This document shows positions 7,739-14,607 of a DNA stretch of 39,377 nucleotides, piece after piece. This DNA is from Firmicutes bacterium UBA5766 (GTDB taxonomy: Bacteria > Bacillota > Desulfotomaculia > Desulfotomaculales > Nap2-2B), in assembly GCA_002418775.1 (NCBI GenBank), contig DIEU01000020.1, forward strand, positions 1 to 39,377, given 5' to 3'. The position numbers and the translations under genes were made by a program. Position 1 is the stretch's first letter. Each line of letters begins with the position of its first letter. The notes below the pieces were generated by a model. It saw only the letters and a program-made list of their open reading frames with translations. It was not told where the DNA came from and ran no database searches.

Positions 7739-7797
7739 ATTGTTATTGACATATGTCAATAACAATATATAATATAAGTTGAATATGACATATGTCA
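7739..7797 (+). promoter_or_regulatory. Promoter with two CATATG-centred operators for the metal-cluster island
   Basis: A perfect 28-bp palindrome (7739-7766, core TTGACATATGTCAA) overlaps the -35 box TTGACA (7746-7751). The -10 TATAAT is at 7768-7773 after a 16-bp spacer. A second copy of the 12-bp core (7786-7797) lies between the start point and the ribosome binding site. This is the layout expected of a repressor-controlled promoter. The binding protein is not known; the DUF134 proteins downstream are candidates. Confidence 0.7.
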
Positions 7798-7819
7798 ATA
7801 ACATTGGGAGGTGTTGAAT

Positions 7820-8038
7820 ATGCCAGGAAGAGACGGTACAGGCCCGGGTGGCCGTGGCGGTCAAGGCCGTAAATCCGGAAGCGGATTTGGCGCAGGTAGA
7901 ATGGGAGGACCTGCAAGCGCAGGCCCGGGTGGTTTTTGTGAATGTCCGAAGTGTGGGACAAGAGCAGCGCACCAACTTGCAACACCTTGTGCTAGTATGA
8001 AGTGCCCACAATGTGGTTCGGCAATGATCAGAGCATAA
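7820..8038 (+). CDS. Small Gly-rich zinc-ribbon protein (DUF5320-like N-terminus)
   Basis: A protein of about 72 residues. It begins MPGRDGTGPGGRGG, the leader shared by small glycine-rich proteins found beside Mrp/NifX genes in anaerobes. A Gly/Ser/Arg-rich stretch follows, then a zinc-ribbon-like tail with CPKC and CPQC separated by about 20 residues (further cysteines at FCEC and TPCAS). The function is unknown; metal binding is inferred from the paired CxxC motifs. An in-frame GTG at 7811 overlaps the GGGAGGTG ribosome binding site, so the ATG at 7820 is preferred. It is the first gene of the island, directly behind the palindromic operators, and 30 bp upstream of a related protein. Confidence 0.75.
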   Translation: MPGRDGTGPGGRGGQGRKSGSGFGAGRMGGPASAGPGGFCECPKCGTRAAHQLATPCASMKCPQCGSAMIRA

Positions 8039-8068
8039 TTAATATAAAAAGAAAAGGAGATGATATTG

Positions 8069-8431
8069 ATGCCGGGATTGGATGGGACTGGCCCGATGGG
8101 GCGTGGATCAATGACCGGTAGAGGTTTGGGATTGTGCGGGGCGAATGTTTCTAGATACGGCGCGGGATTTGGATTAGGGCTTGGATACAGGCGAGGTTTT
8201 GGAGGAGGTTTTGGACGAGGTTTTGGGCGAGGTTTTGGGCGAGGTTTTGGGCGAGGTTTTGGTATGGGTTATTATGGTATGGGTTATGGTATGGGTTATG
8301 GTATAGATTATGGTATGGGGTTTAATACAGACCAGACTTCCTTAAAAACACAAAAAGAGCTACTCCAGGAACAAAAAGATTTGCTTCAAAGCCGGCTTGA
8401 GGCTATCGATAAGCAATTGGAAAACTTGTAA
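8069..8431 (+). CDS. DUF5320-type glycine-rich protein with RGFG and GYGM repeats
   Basis: A protein of about 120 residues. It starts MPGLDGTGPMGRGSMTGRG, the DUF5320 signature, then has about six RGFG units and several MGYG units, and ends with a 40-residue charged helix (QKELLQEQKDLLQSRLEAI) likely to form a coiled coil. The coding repeats are tandem 12-bp units (8192-8262 and about 8264-8310), so repeat number can change without a frameshift. AAAGGAGA sits 8 bp before the ATG at 8069; an ATG at 8060 overlaps it. Role unknown; its neighbours suggest a part in metal-cluster handling. Confidence 0.75.
   Translation: MPGLDGTGPMGRGSMTGRGLGLCGANVSRYGAGFGLGLGYRRGFGGGFGRGFGRGFGRGFGRGFGMGYYGMGYGMGYGIDYGMGFNTDQTSLKTQKELLQEQKDLLQSRLEAIDKQLENL
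8192..8262 (+). repeat. In-frame 12-bp tandem repeats (RGFG)
   Basis: Units of the type CGAGGTTTTGGG are repeated about six times, the last four nearly identical, and encode R-G-F-G. They are followed by a second 12-bp family, TATGGGTTATGG. Confidence 0.85.
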
Positions 8432-8438
8432 CAAGCGG

Positions 8439-8472
8439 CAGGAATAGCCGGAGAAGTCTCCGGCTATTCCTG
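8439..8472 (+). terminator. Strong 15-bp hairpin between the glycine-rich gene and the first DUF134 gene
   Basis: Perfect inverted arms (8439-8453 and 8458-8472, starting CAGGAATAGCCGGAG) with an AAGT loop. Only TTT follows, so it may be a partial terminator or an mRNA-stabilising hairpin that separates high expression of the first two genes from the rest. Confidence 0.7.
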
Positions 8473-8493
8473 TTTAAAACGAGGTTAAAAAAT

Positions 8494-8853
8494 ATGCCAA
8501 GACCAAGAAAATGGAGAAAAGTCTGTTGCCTGCCTGAAATCAGACGGTTTGGGCCTCTTGATTTTCCAGCAAATACAACAGAACTTATCAATATGACGGT
8601 TGATGAGTACGAGGCTATAAGGCTTATTGACTTAGAAGGTTTTACACAGGAAAAGTGCGCCGGTCAAATGAATATAGCGCGTACAACTGTTCAAGGCATT
8701 TATAACAATGCCCGAAAAAAAGTAGCAGAATCTCTTGTAAACGGGAAAGTGCTTTTTATTGAGGGCGGAGAATACCAGCTTTGTGACGGCCGCGGAAAGT
8801 CTTGCGGCAGTGACGGCTGTTATAGACACAGGCACGGTAGAAACTTTTTATAA
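8494..8853 (+). CDS. DUF134 (UPF0251) family predicted DNA-binding protein
   Basis: A 119-residue protein of COG1342/DUF134. The typical start MPRPRKWRKVCCLPE is present, followed by FGP and a sigma70-region-4-like helix-turn-helix (MTVDEYEAIRLIDLEG, then QMNIARTTVQGIYNNARKKVAESL). The C-terminus is Cys/His-rich (CDGRGKSCGSDGCYRHRHGR) and could bind a metal. Such genes regularly sit beside NifX-family and Mrp genes in anaerobes. A local regulator that senses metal or cluster status is a reasonable inference but is not shown. The gene lies 22 bp after the 15-bp hairpin and 22 bp before the IscU-like gene. Confidence 0.85.
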   Translation: MPRPRKWRKVCCLPEIRRFGPLDFPANTTELINMTVDEYEAIRLIDLEGFTQEKCAGQMNIARTTVQGIYNNARKKVAESLVNGKVLFIEGGEYQLCDGRGKSCGSDGCYRHRHGRNFL

Positions 8854-8875
8854 AAGAGTATAGAGGTGGTTAACT

Positions 8876-9262
8876 ATTTATTCAGATAAAGTAATTGAAC
8901 ATTTTATGAGTCCACAAAACGCATATAGTATGCCGGATGCCGACGCTGAAGGAAGTTTTGGAGATCCAGCCTGCGGGGATGCGTTAACGTTTTATTTGAA
9001 GGTCAAAGATAATTGCATTCAAGAGGTAAGCTATCTTGTATTTGGCTGTTGCGCATCAATTGCTACCTCAAGCATGACATCCGTATTGGCGAAAGGAAAA
9101 AAATTAGAAGATGCATTAAAGATAACTGAAGAAGATGTTATAAATGCTCTTGACGGGCTTCCTGAACATAAAGCTCATTGTTCCAACCTTGGAGTTAGTG
9201 CTTTGCGTAAAGCGATCAGTAATTATTATGAAAAGATAAAGACAAATAAAATTGAGGAGTAA
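8876..9262 (+). CDS. IscU/NifU-like Fe-S scaffold, apparent AUU start
   Basis: An IscU/NifU N-domain protein of about 128 residues that would assemble Fe-S clusters. The three cluster cysteines are in DPACGD, FGCCAS and KAHCSN. The homologous N-terminus (YSDKVIEHFMSPQN) is encoded upstream of the first ATG (8906). Between the in-frame TAG (8861-8863) and that ATG there is no ATG, GTG or TTG. An ATT at 8876 follows AGAGGTGG by about six bases and gives exactly the expected N-terminus, so AUU initiation is inferred. Starting at 8906 would delete the first conserved helix. There is no IscS or NifS in the window; a cysteine desulfurase must come from elsewhere. Confidence 0.8.
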   Translation: MYSDKVIEHFMSPQNAYSMPDADAEGSFGDPACGDALTFYLKVKDNCIQEVSYLVFGCCASIATSSMTSVLAKGKKLEDALKITEEDVINALDGLPEHKAHCSNLGVSALRKAISNYYEKIKTNKIEE

Positions 9263-9302
9263 ATCCAAATTGTTGGTTGTGTAAATAGTTTTTAAATTTG
9301 TA

Positions 9303-9351
9303 TTGTATTTTTGGATATACTAATGTATAATCAAATGAGCATATGTTCATT
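9303..9351 (+). promoter_or_regulatory. Promoter and CATATG-centred operator before the second DUF134 gene
   Basis: -35 TTGTAT (9303-9308), 17-bp spacer, -10 TATAAT (9326-9331). An 18-bp near-palindrome at 9334-9351 (AATGAGCATATGTTCATT, one mismatched pair) covers the expected start point. It shares the CATATG centre and TGA/TCA arms with the operators at 7739-7797, but its arms are one base further apart. Confidence 0.55.
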
Positions 9352-9364
9352 AGGCGGTATTGTG

Positions 9365-9907
9365 ATGGTAAGGAAAAGATGTATAGGATTGGTTGATAAC
9401 CTTCCCTGCTGTCAAAAATTTATAGCTGAAGGCCAACCAAACCAAAACCCTTTAGTGCTTGGAATAGAAGAACTTGAAGCCATTAGATTAAAAGATATGT
9501 GTGGTTTAGATCAGTTCGAGTGCGCCAGCCAAATGGGATTGAGCCGTCCAACTTTTCAGCGCCTTTTACAAACCGCCAGAAGTAAAATGGCATCAGCGCT
9601 GGTAGAGGGCAGGACAATCATTATTAGAGGCGGGAACTACATAGAAAAACGCCGTTCTTTTGAATGCACTGAATGCAAGCATACGTGGGATGAAGGAACA
9701 TTTTCTGAAAACGGTAAACGCGGCTACGAAATTTCCTGTCCCAGATGCGGAAGTATAAAAAAATACAAAATATTTGGAGGCGGGCAAAAAATTATTTGCA
9801 GCGAACCGGTTCACCGGTTAAGGCGCCGTCAGGGACGCTGCTGTAAGGATCTGGCAGACAGGAAGGAGGCGCAAAAATACCAGGAGGAGACAGAAAATAA
9901 CCTTTAG
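9365..9907 (+). CDS. DUF134 family regulator with zinc-ribbon C-terminus
   Basis: About 180 residues. The N-terminal half is a second DUF134 domain (LGIEELEAIRLKDMCGLDQ, QMGLSRPTFQRLLQTARSKMASAL). The C-terminal half has a zinc-ribbon (CTECKHTW ... CPRCGS) followed by a basic Cys-containing tail. The frame is open from 9311, but the upstream starts lie in the promoter and operator, so the ATG at 9365 (MVRKRCIGLVDN) is chosen. The CATATG operator at its own promoter suggests autoregulation. Two DUF134 paralogues in one island is unusual; the longer one may be the main sensor. Confidence 0.8.
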   Translation: MVRKRCIGLVDNLPCCQKFIAEGQPNQNPLVLGIEELEAIRLKDMCGLDQFECASQMGLSRPTFQRLLQTARSKMASALVEGRTIIIRGGNYIEKRRSFECTECKHTWDEGTFSENGKRGYEISCPRCGSIKKYKIFGGGQKIICSEPVHRLRRRQGRCCKDLADRKEAQKYQEETENNL

Positions 9908-9994
9908 GGCAGAGGCCTGGAACTGGGAATTTGGACGGCTTGATAGCGGCGTAAAAAAGGCTAATGACTGTAATATTTGGAAAGGGAGAGCTGG

Positions 9995-10789
9995 ATGTCA
10001 GAGAACATAAATGCAGACGAAGCTTCGAATGCGAAACCAGGAATTCTTGAGCAGAGTGAGTTCAACAATATCAAACATGTGATTGCGGTAGTCAGCGGCA
10101 AAGGAGGTGTCGGTAAGTCTTCAGTAAGCGCTTTGTTGGCGGTTGGATTAAACCGGCAGGGCTATAAAGTGGGAATATTAGACGCAGATATTACCGGGCC
10201 AAGCATTCCAAAAATGTTTGGATTAACCAGTCCGCCTGGAGTTTTGGATAATCGTATTGTTCCGGTCAGGACAACTTACGGAATCCTTGTTATTTCCTTA
10301 AATTTATTCCTTATGACGGAAGACGAGCCTGTAATCTGGCGCGGTCCGCTTCTTGGAAACGCTGTCAAACAATTCTGGACGGATGTCATTTGGGGTGACC
10401 TTGATTACTTAATTGTAGACCTGCCGCCGGGAACCGGCGATGTACCGCTGACAGTTATGCAGTCTCTGCCCCTGTATGGGTTGGTGGTAGTTACTTCTCC
10501 TCAGGACCTGGCTTTAATGGTTGTTAAAAAGGCTGTCAAAATGGCCGGGCAGATGAATATCCCGATTTTGGGAATGGTTGAAAATATGAGTTACTTAACA
10601 TGTCCTGGCTGCGGGAAGAAAATAGATCTGTTCGGACCCGGCAAAGCACAGGAAACAGCCCGTACAACAGGCATGAAACTGCTTGCGGTACTGCCCGTTG
10701 AACCCAAACTGGCCCAGTTCAGTGATTCCGGACAGATAGAACTATATGATGTTAATCCCTTCAATGAAATTAATTTGATTGAAGAATAG
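9995..10789 (+). CDS. Mrp/NBP35-family Fe-S carrier ATPase
   Basis: A 264-residue P-loop ATPase of the Mrp/ApbC/NBP35 group, which carries and transfers Fe-S clusters. The deviant Walker A is VVSGKGGVGKSSVSALL and the switch region is LDADITGPSIP. Walker B is LDYLIVDLPPGTGD. The cluster-binding CPGC motif near the C-terminus lies in NMSYLTCPGCGKKIDLFG. It lacks the N-terminal DUF59 domain of the E. coli-type Mrp. GGGAGAG precedes the ATG at 9995; an in-frame TTG at 9977 is less likely. In Desulfovibrio an Mrp protein of this type belongs to the orange-protein operon. Confidence 0.92.
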   Translation: MSENINADEASNAKPGILEQSEFNNIKHVIAVVSGKGGVGKSSVSALLAVGLNRQGYKVGILDADITGPSIPKMFGLTSPPGVLDNRIVPVRTTYGILVISLNLFLMTEDEPVIWRGPLLGNAVKQFWTDVIWGDLDYLIVDLPPGTGDVPLTVMQSLPLYGLVVVTSPQDLALMVVKKAVKMAGQMNIPILGMVENMSYLTCPGCGKKIDLFGPGKAQETARTTGMKLLAVLPVEPKLAQFSDSGQIELYDVNPFNEINLIEE

Positions 10790-10809
10790 CTAAAAAGGAG
10801 GTCGAACTA

Positions 10810-11208
10810 ATGAAAATAGCAGTAGCGGATGAACACGGTTATGTTTCAGGGCATTTTGGACACTGCCCCGCGTATACTCTTTATAATATTGGCGAAAACA
10901 ATAAGATTAATGAAAAGCTGACCATCCCGACTCCTGGTCACCAGCCAGGATTCTTACCAGGTTATCTGGCCTCAATGGGTGTAACGCATATTATTGCCGG
11001 CGGCATGGGTCAGCGGGCGCAGATGATGTTTGGTCAAAACAATATCGTTGCGCTTACAGGAGTAAGTGGTCCTGTAAATAAGGCGGTTGAGGACTTTTTA
11101 GCCGGCCGGCTGGAAATTGGTGAAAGTACATGCGACCATGGTCACGGGCATGGCGATGGCTACGGGCATGGCGACTGTAACGGGGAAGGAAGGGTGTGCC
11201 ACGAATGA
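10810..11208 (+). CDS. NifX/orange-protein (ORP)-like Fe/Mo cluster-binding protein with His-Gly tail
   Basis: A 132-residue protein of the dinitrogenase Fe-Mo cofactor family (COG1433). It has the family start MKIAVADEHGYVSGHFGHC, the MGVTHIIAGGMGQRAQ segment, and a metal-binding tail with repeated His/Gly/Asp and two cysteines (CDHGHGHGDGYGHGDC). Family members bind Mo-containing clusters, for example the Mo-Cu cluster of Desulfovibrio ORP. No nif structural genes are present, so a nitrogenase role is unlikely. AAAAGGAGG precedes the ATG. Its last codon overlaps the start of the next paralogue (ATGA). Confidence 0.85.
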   Translation: MKIAVADEHGYVSGHFGHCPAYTLYNIGENNKINEKLTIPTPGHQPGFLPGYLASMGVTHIIAGGMGQRAQMMFGQNNIVALTGVSGPVNKAVEDFLAGRLEIGESTCDHGHGHGDGYGHGDCNGEGRVCHE

Positions 11209-11582
11209 AAATAGCAATCAGCGCAGAAGGAAACAGTATCGAGGCAAGAGTTGACCCCCGCTTTGGCAGGTGCGAATATTTTGCAATTATAAGCGAAGAT
11301 AAGGATCAGTGGGAACATATATCCAACTCCGGCGCATTTGCCGGAGGGGGAGCGGGTATTCATACCGCCCAGGAATTAGTTAACAGGAAAGTTGAGTGTG
11401 TGCTGACCGGACGCATTGGTCCCAATGCTATGGGGGTATTGCAGGCTGCAGGCATAAAGGTATATACGGGAGCGTCCGGGACGGTCCGGGAAGCGTTTGA
11501 ACAGTATAAAAACGGCCTTTTAAAGCAGTCTTTGACAGCCAACGCCAGCCTTCACGAGGGTATGAGCAGGGGAAGAAAGTAG
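11205..11582 (+). CDS. Second NifX/orange-protein-like cluster-binding protein
   Basis: A 125-residue paralogue of the preceding protein. It begins MKIAISAEGNSIEARVDPRFGRC, with FAGGGAGIHTAQELVNRKV, VLTGRIGPNAMGVLQAAGIKVYTG and a short basic tail, but without the His-rich extension. The ATG at 11205 overlaps the previous stop as ATGA, implying translational coupling. DPRFGRC..YF is the conserved N-terminal block of small COG1433 proteins. It probably binds or carries a metal-sulfur cluster with the upstream paralogue and the flanking ATPases. Confidence 0.85.
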   Translation: MKIAISAEGNSIEARVDPRFGRCEYFAIISEDKDQWEHISNSGAFAGGGAGIHTAQELVNRKVECVLTGRIGPNAMGVLQAAGIKVYTGASGTVREAFEQYKNGLLKQSLTANASLHEGMSRGRK

Positions 11583-11590
11583 GAGTTAAA

Positions 11591-12436
11591 ATGCATATTG
11601 CTATAGCCAGCGGTAAGGGCGGTACAGGCAAGACTACCATTGCAACGAGCCTTGCCCTGGCCATCAAAGAACAGTATCAAGTACAATATATTGATTGCGA
11701 TGTCGAGGAGCCAAACGGCCATATTTTCTTAAAACCGGAATTCACATATAAGGAATCTGTGACTGTACAAGTTCCGCGGGTAGACCTTTCCAGATGCAAC
11801 TTTTGCGGCCGTTGCGCTGAAATATGCGCTTTTCACGCCCTGGCTGTACTTCCAGGAAATGTTCTGTCTTTCGTAGAACTCTGCCATAGCTGCGGGGGCT
11901 GCATGTATTTCTGTCCTGAAAAAGCAATTTCATCTGCGGAGCAGGAGATCGGCTGGATAGAAGGCGGGTTGGCTGAAGGAATAGATTTTATCCAGGGGCG
12001 CCTGAAAATTGGCGTTGCAATCAGCCCTCCGCTTATCCAGGCAGTTAAAAATAAGCGCCTGCCCGGCGCGGCAGTTATCGCAGATGTTTCACCAGGTACC
12101 TCCTGCCCGGTAATTAAAGCGGTGGAAGGCGCTGATTTCTGCATACTTGTTACTGAATCAACTCCCTTTGGCCTTCATGACCTGGAACTTGCATTCGGAA
12201 TGATTCAGGAATTAAAGGTCCCCGGAGGAGTGGTTATTAACCGCTCGGACGGAAAAGATGAAGATATAGAAAGATTTTGCAAGGACAAAGGGATTCCGTT
12301 GCTCATGAAATTTCCCTTCAGTCGTGAGATTGCGGTTAATTACGCCAAGGGATTGCCGTTGCTTGCAATAAAGCCGCAGTGGAAGAAAGACTTGATAGAT
12401 CTGTGGAGAAAGTGTGAGAGGATGGGAAGAAATTGA
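11591..12436 (+). CDS. MinD-superfamily ATPase with inserted ferredoxin domain (COG1149), first copy
   Basis: A 281-residue ParA/MinD-type ATPase. The deviant Walker A is IASGKGGTGKTTIATSL. A ferredoxin insertion with two [4Fe-4S] motifs lies at about 75-115 (CNFCGRCAEIC, CHSCGGCMYFC, each followed by a downstream cysteine). The ATPase core then resumes (VIADVSPGTSCPVIKAVEGAD). Such proteins occur as tandem pairs in the orp operons of Desulfovibrio and in many methanogens. They are thought to couple ATP hydrolysis to handling of a metal cluster. The gene is 8 bp after the second NifX-like gene and overlaps the next ATPase by 4 bp. Confidence 0.9.
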   Translation: MHIAIASGKGGTGKTTIATSLALAIKEQYQVQYIDCDVEEPNGHIFLKPEFTYKESVTVQVPRVDLSRCNFCGRCAEICAFHALAVLPGNVLSFVELCHSCGGCMYFCPEKAISSAEQEIGWIEGGLAEGIDFIQGRLKIGVAISPPLIQAVKNKRLPGAAVIADVSPGTSCPVIKAVEGADFCILVTESTPFGLHDLELAFGMIQELKVPGGVVINRSDGKDEDIERFCKDKGIPLLMKFPFSREIAVNYAKGLPLLAIKPQWKKDLIDLWRKCERMGRN

Positions 12437-13293
12437 AGGAACTGGTGGTTATCAGCGGTAAAGGCGGCACTGGAAAAACCTGTATCACGGGTTCATTTGC
12501 CGTTCTTGCTCAAAATAAAATCCTGGTTGACTGTGACGTTGACGCCGCCAACCTGCATCTTCTTCTTGGACCAACGCAAAATGATCAACAACCCTTTTAC
12601 GGGATGCCCAAAGCAGTTATAGATAAGGAAAAGTGCAGTGAATGCGGCATTTGTGCAAACCTTTGCCGTTTCGACGCGATTAAGGAATTTGAAGTAAATT
12701 CGTTGGCATGTGAGGGATGCGCTGTTTGTTACCATGCCTGTCCCAACGAAGCTATCCAAATGGCCGAGCATTTATCAGGATATCTGTATATATCTGATAC
12801 AAGGTTCGGCTGGCTTGTACATGCACGTTTGGGTATAGGTGAAGGTAATTCGGGCAAGCTTGTAGCCGCTGTCCGTCAGCAAGCGAGGAAAATTGCAGAA
12901 GACAACCGGTGTGATCTCATTATTACCGACGGTCCGCCCGGTATAGGCTGCCCTGTTATTTCATCTCTTTCAGGCGCAGACTTGGCCTTGATTGTAACCG
13001 AACCGACGCTGTCCGGTCTTCACGATATGGAAAGGGTGCTTACCCTGGTTGATCATTTTGAGGGGAAAGCGGCGGTTTGTATTAATAAATTTGATTTGAG
13101 CATTTCGAACACTGAAGAAATTCAACAAAAATGCAAGGAAAAGGGCGTTCCTGTAGTTGGGAAAATACCATATGACAAGGAAGTAATCAAGGCCGTCCGC
13201 GCAGGTCGTCCCGTAGTTGATTACACAAGCGGAAAAGTCAAAGACAAGATAATAGCGCTCTGGGATGAAACAAAAAAACAACTTTCCCTGTAA
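12433..13293 (+). CDS. MinD-superfamily ATPase with inserted ferredoxin domain (COG1149), second copy
   Basis: A 286-residue paralogue of the upstream protein. The Walker A is VISGKGGTGKTCITGSF. The ferredoxin insert carries CSECGICANLC and CEGCAVCYHAC. The Walker B-like stretch is IITDGPPGIGCPVISSLSGAD, followed by LIVTEPTLSGLHDMER. The start is a TTG that overlaps the previous TGA (TTGA), implying coupled translation and equal amounts of the two ATPases, perhaps a heterodimer. These proteins are usually adjacent pairs in anaerobes. Confidence 0.9.
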   Translation: MKELVVISGKGGTGKTCITGSFAVLAQNKILVDCDVDAANLHLLLGPTQNDQQPFYGMPKAVIDKEKCSECGICANLCRFDAIKEFEVNSLACEGCAVCYHACPNEAIQMAEHLSGYLYISDTRFGWLVHARLGIGEGNSGKLVAAVRQQARKIAEDNRCDLIITDGPPGIGCPVISSLSGADLALIVTEPTLSGLHDMERVLTLVDHFEGKAAVCINKFDLSISNTEEIQQKCKEKGVPVVGKIPYDKEVIKAVRAGRPVVDYTSGKVKDKIIALWDETKKQLSL

Positions 13294-13349
13294 ATTCAAT
13301 TCAAAAAGCAACGGTAATATTTATCAATTGATTGGAGATTACCTGGAGG

Positions 13350-13859
13350 ATGAGCTATAATTATGTGCCGGATGATATGTGGAAGGATTTAGCGATAGAT
13401 TTCGCAAAAAGATGGTTGTCCCATGACGGTTTGTGGTTTCAAGCGGTTGAACGCCGCTTTGGAATAGATGAGGCGATTGCTTTAGATATTAATGCCTGGG
13501 AGAAATATACCGTTTTGGAAGCTAAACGGATTATGAGTCTTTTAAAAATAGAAGCAGGCGGAGGTTTGGAAGCACTGGAACAATGCCTTAAATACCGCAT
13601 GTATGCATTTATAAACGAACAGGAAATTATCCATCCCGACGAGAAAACATTAATATTTCGTATGAATAAATGCCGGGTACAGTCCGCCCGTAAAAGAAAA
13701 GCAATGGAATTCTTCAAATGTAAACCGGCCGGCCTGGTTGAATATAGTATGTTTGCAAAAACTGTTGATAAAAGAATTGGGACAAGATGTATCGGATGCC
13801 CTCCAGATGAGGTACCCTCAGATAAATGGTACTGCGCATGGGAATTCGTAATTAAGTAG
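13350..13859 (+). CDS. DUF6125-like protein of unknown function
   Basis: A soluble protein of about 169 residues. Its pattern (WLSHDGLWFQAVERRFG, DINAWEKYTVLEAKRIM, a C-terminal CIGCPPDE...YCAWEF) fits a family of proteins found in anaerobes near Fe-S and molybdenum genes and annotated as DUF6125. The last three cysteines could hold a metal. GGAGG lies directly against the ATG at 13350. An in-frame TTG at 13332 and a GTG at 13362 are alternatives, so the start is uncertain. It probably closes the island operon, 38-56 bp after the last ATPase. Confidence 0.6.
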   Translation: MSYNYVPDDMWKDLAIDFAKRWLSHDGLWFQAVERRFGIDEAIALDINAWEKYTVLEAKRIMSLLKIEAGGGLEALEQCLKYRMYAFINEQEIIHPDEKTLIFRMNKCRVQSARKRKAMEFFKCKPAGLVEYSMFAKTVDKRIGTRCIGCPPDEVPSDKWYCAWEFVIK

Positions 13860-13895
13860 CATAATTAAGTAATATAATTAAATAGTACAAAAAGA

Positions 13896-13928
13896 AGTCC
13901 CCGGTTAGGGTAATACCAGCCGGGGACT
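13896..13928 (+). terminator. Hairpin at the end of the metal-cluster island
   Basis: A 9-bp GC-rich stem (AGTCCCCGG / CCGGGGACT) with a 15-nt loop, 37 bp after the last island gene. Only a short interrupted T stretch follows, so termination is probable rather than certain. Confidence 0.55.
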
Positions 13929-14042
13929 AATACTTTTCTGGGAGAATTGTCTGAACATAATCAATAAGGCGGGCGATTTTATCATAAAATACCGGATTTT
14001 AAGACTTTGTTATACAGAATTTTTATGTTTTGTGGTTGACAG

Positions 14043-14097
14043 TTGACAAACACCGGTAAAGACAGTACACTATGGCTTGAAATTCAAACAATTTGAA
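14043..14097 (+). promoter_or_regulatory. marR-feo promoter and operator
   Basis: -35 TTGACA (14043-14048), 17-bp spacer, -10 TACACT (14066-14071). Just downstream, an inverted repeat TTCAAA-CAA-TTTGAA (14083-14097) overlaps a smaller palindrome TTGAAATTCAA (14077-14087). The position over the start point suits autorepression by the MarR-type protein encoded next. Confidence 0.6.
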
Positions 14098-14142
14098 ATT
14101 ATAATTATCATAAAATAAAATATTTAGAAGTTGGTGGCTATT

Positions 14143-14556
14143 ATGGTTGACGCTCTTACAAATGAACTGATCCGTTTTATAAGCAGTTTCACCTCATGGG
14201 AGTCGTCAGTAGTACGGTCCGGCGATTTAACAGTTTCTGAGGTTCATGCAATGGAGATACTGGGCCAGTGCGGTGAAATAAACATGAAGAATCTTGCCGG
14301 GAGGTTGGGTGTGACAACAGGAACTACAACAGTAACAGTAGACAGGCTCGAAAGAAAGGACTACGCCAGAAGAAGCAACACCCGTGAAGACCGGCGGGTA
14401 TATTTAATCAGCCTGACTGATAAAGGAATAAAGGCGTTCAAGGAGCATCACAAGTTTCACCTTGAGCTGACCAACCAGATTCTCTCAACAATTTCGGAAG
14501 AAGAGGCCAGCCAATTACTGGTCATATTGCAGAAAATAAACAATGAAATTTTGTAA
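14143..14556 (+). CDS. MarR-family transcriptional regulator
   Basis: A 137-residue winged-helix regulator. The DNA-binding part reads LTVSEVHAMEILGQCG, MKNLAGRLGVTTGTTTVTVDRLE, then the wing DRRVYLISLTDKG, with flanking helices for dimerisation. The ATG at 14143 has GGTGG about 5 bp upstream; an in-frame TTG at 14131 is less likely. It is the first gene before feoB and probably controls ferrous iron uptake. Whether it senses iron is not visible: no obvious metal-site cluster is present in the sequence. Confidence 0.9.
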   Translation: MVDALTNELIRFISSFTSWESSVVRSGDLTVSEVHAMEILGQCGEINMKNLAGRLGVTTGTTTVTVDRLERKDYARRSNTREDRRVYLISLTDKGIKAFKEHHKFHLELTNQILSTISEEEASQLLVILQKINNEIL

Positions 14557-14607
14557 ACAATGAAATTTTGTAAACGTCGTCGGTTGATATAAGGAGCCTT
14601 GCATTTA

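Noticed and set aside
7739..7797. Fnr/Crp operator
   Set aside because: The arms TTGAC...GTCAA with a CATATG centre do not match TTGAT-N4-ATCAA or Crp half-sites well, and no Fnr/Crp gene is close.
8876..13293. Nitrogen fixation (nif) cluster
   Set aside because: IscU/NifU-like and NifX-like proteins are present, but no nifHDK, nifB, nifE or nifN; the gene set fits an orange-protein-type island better.
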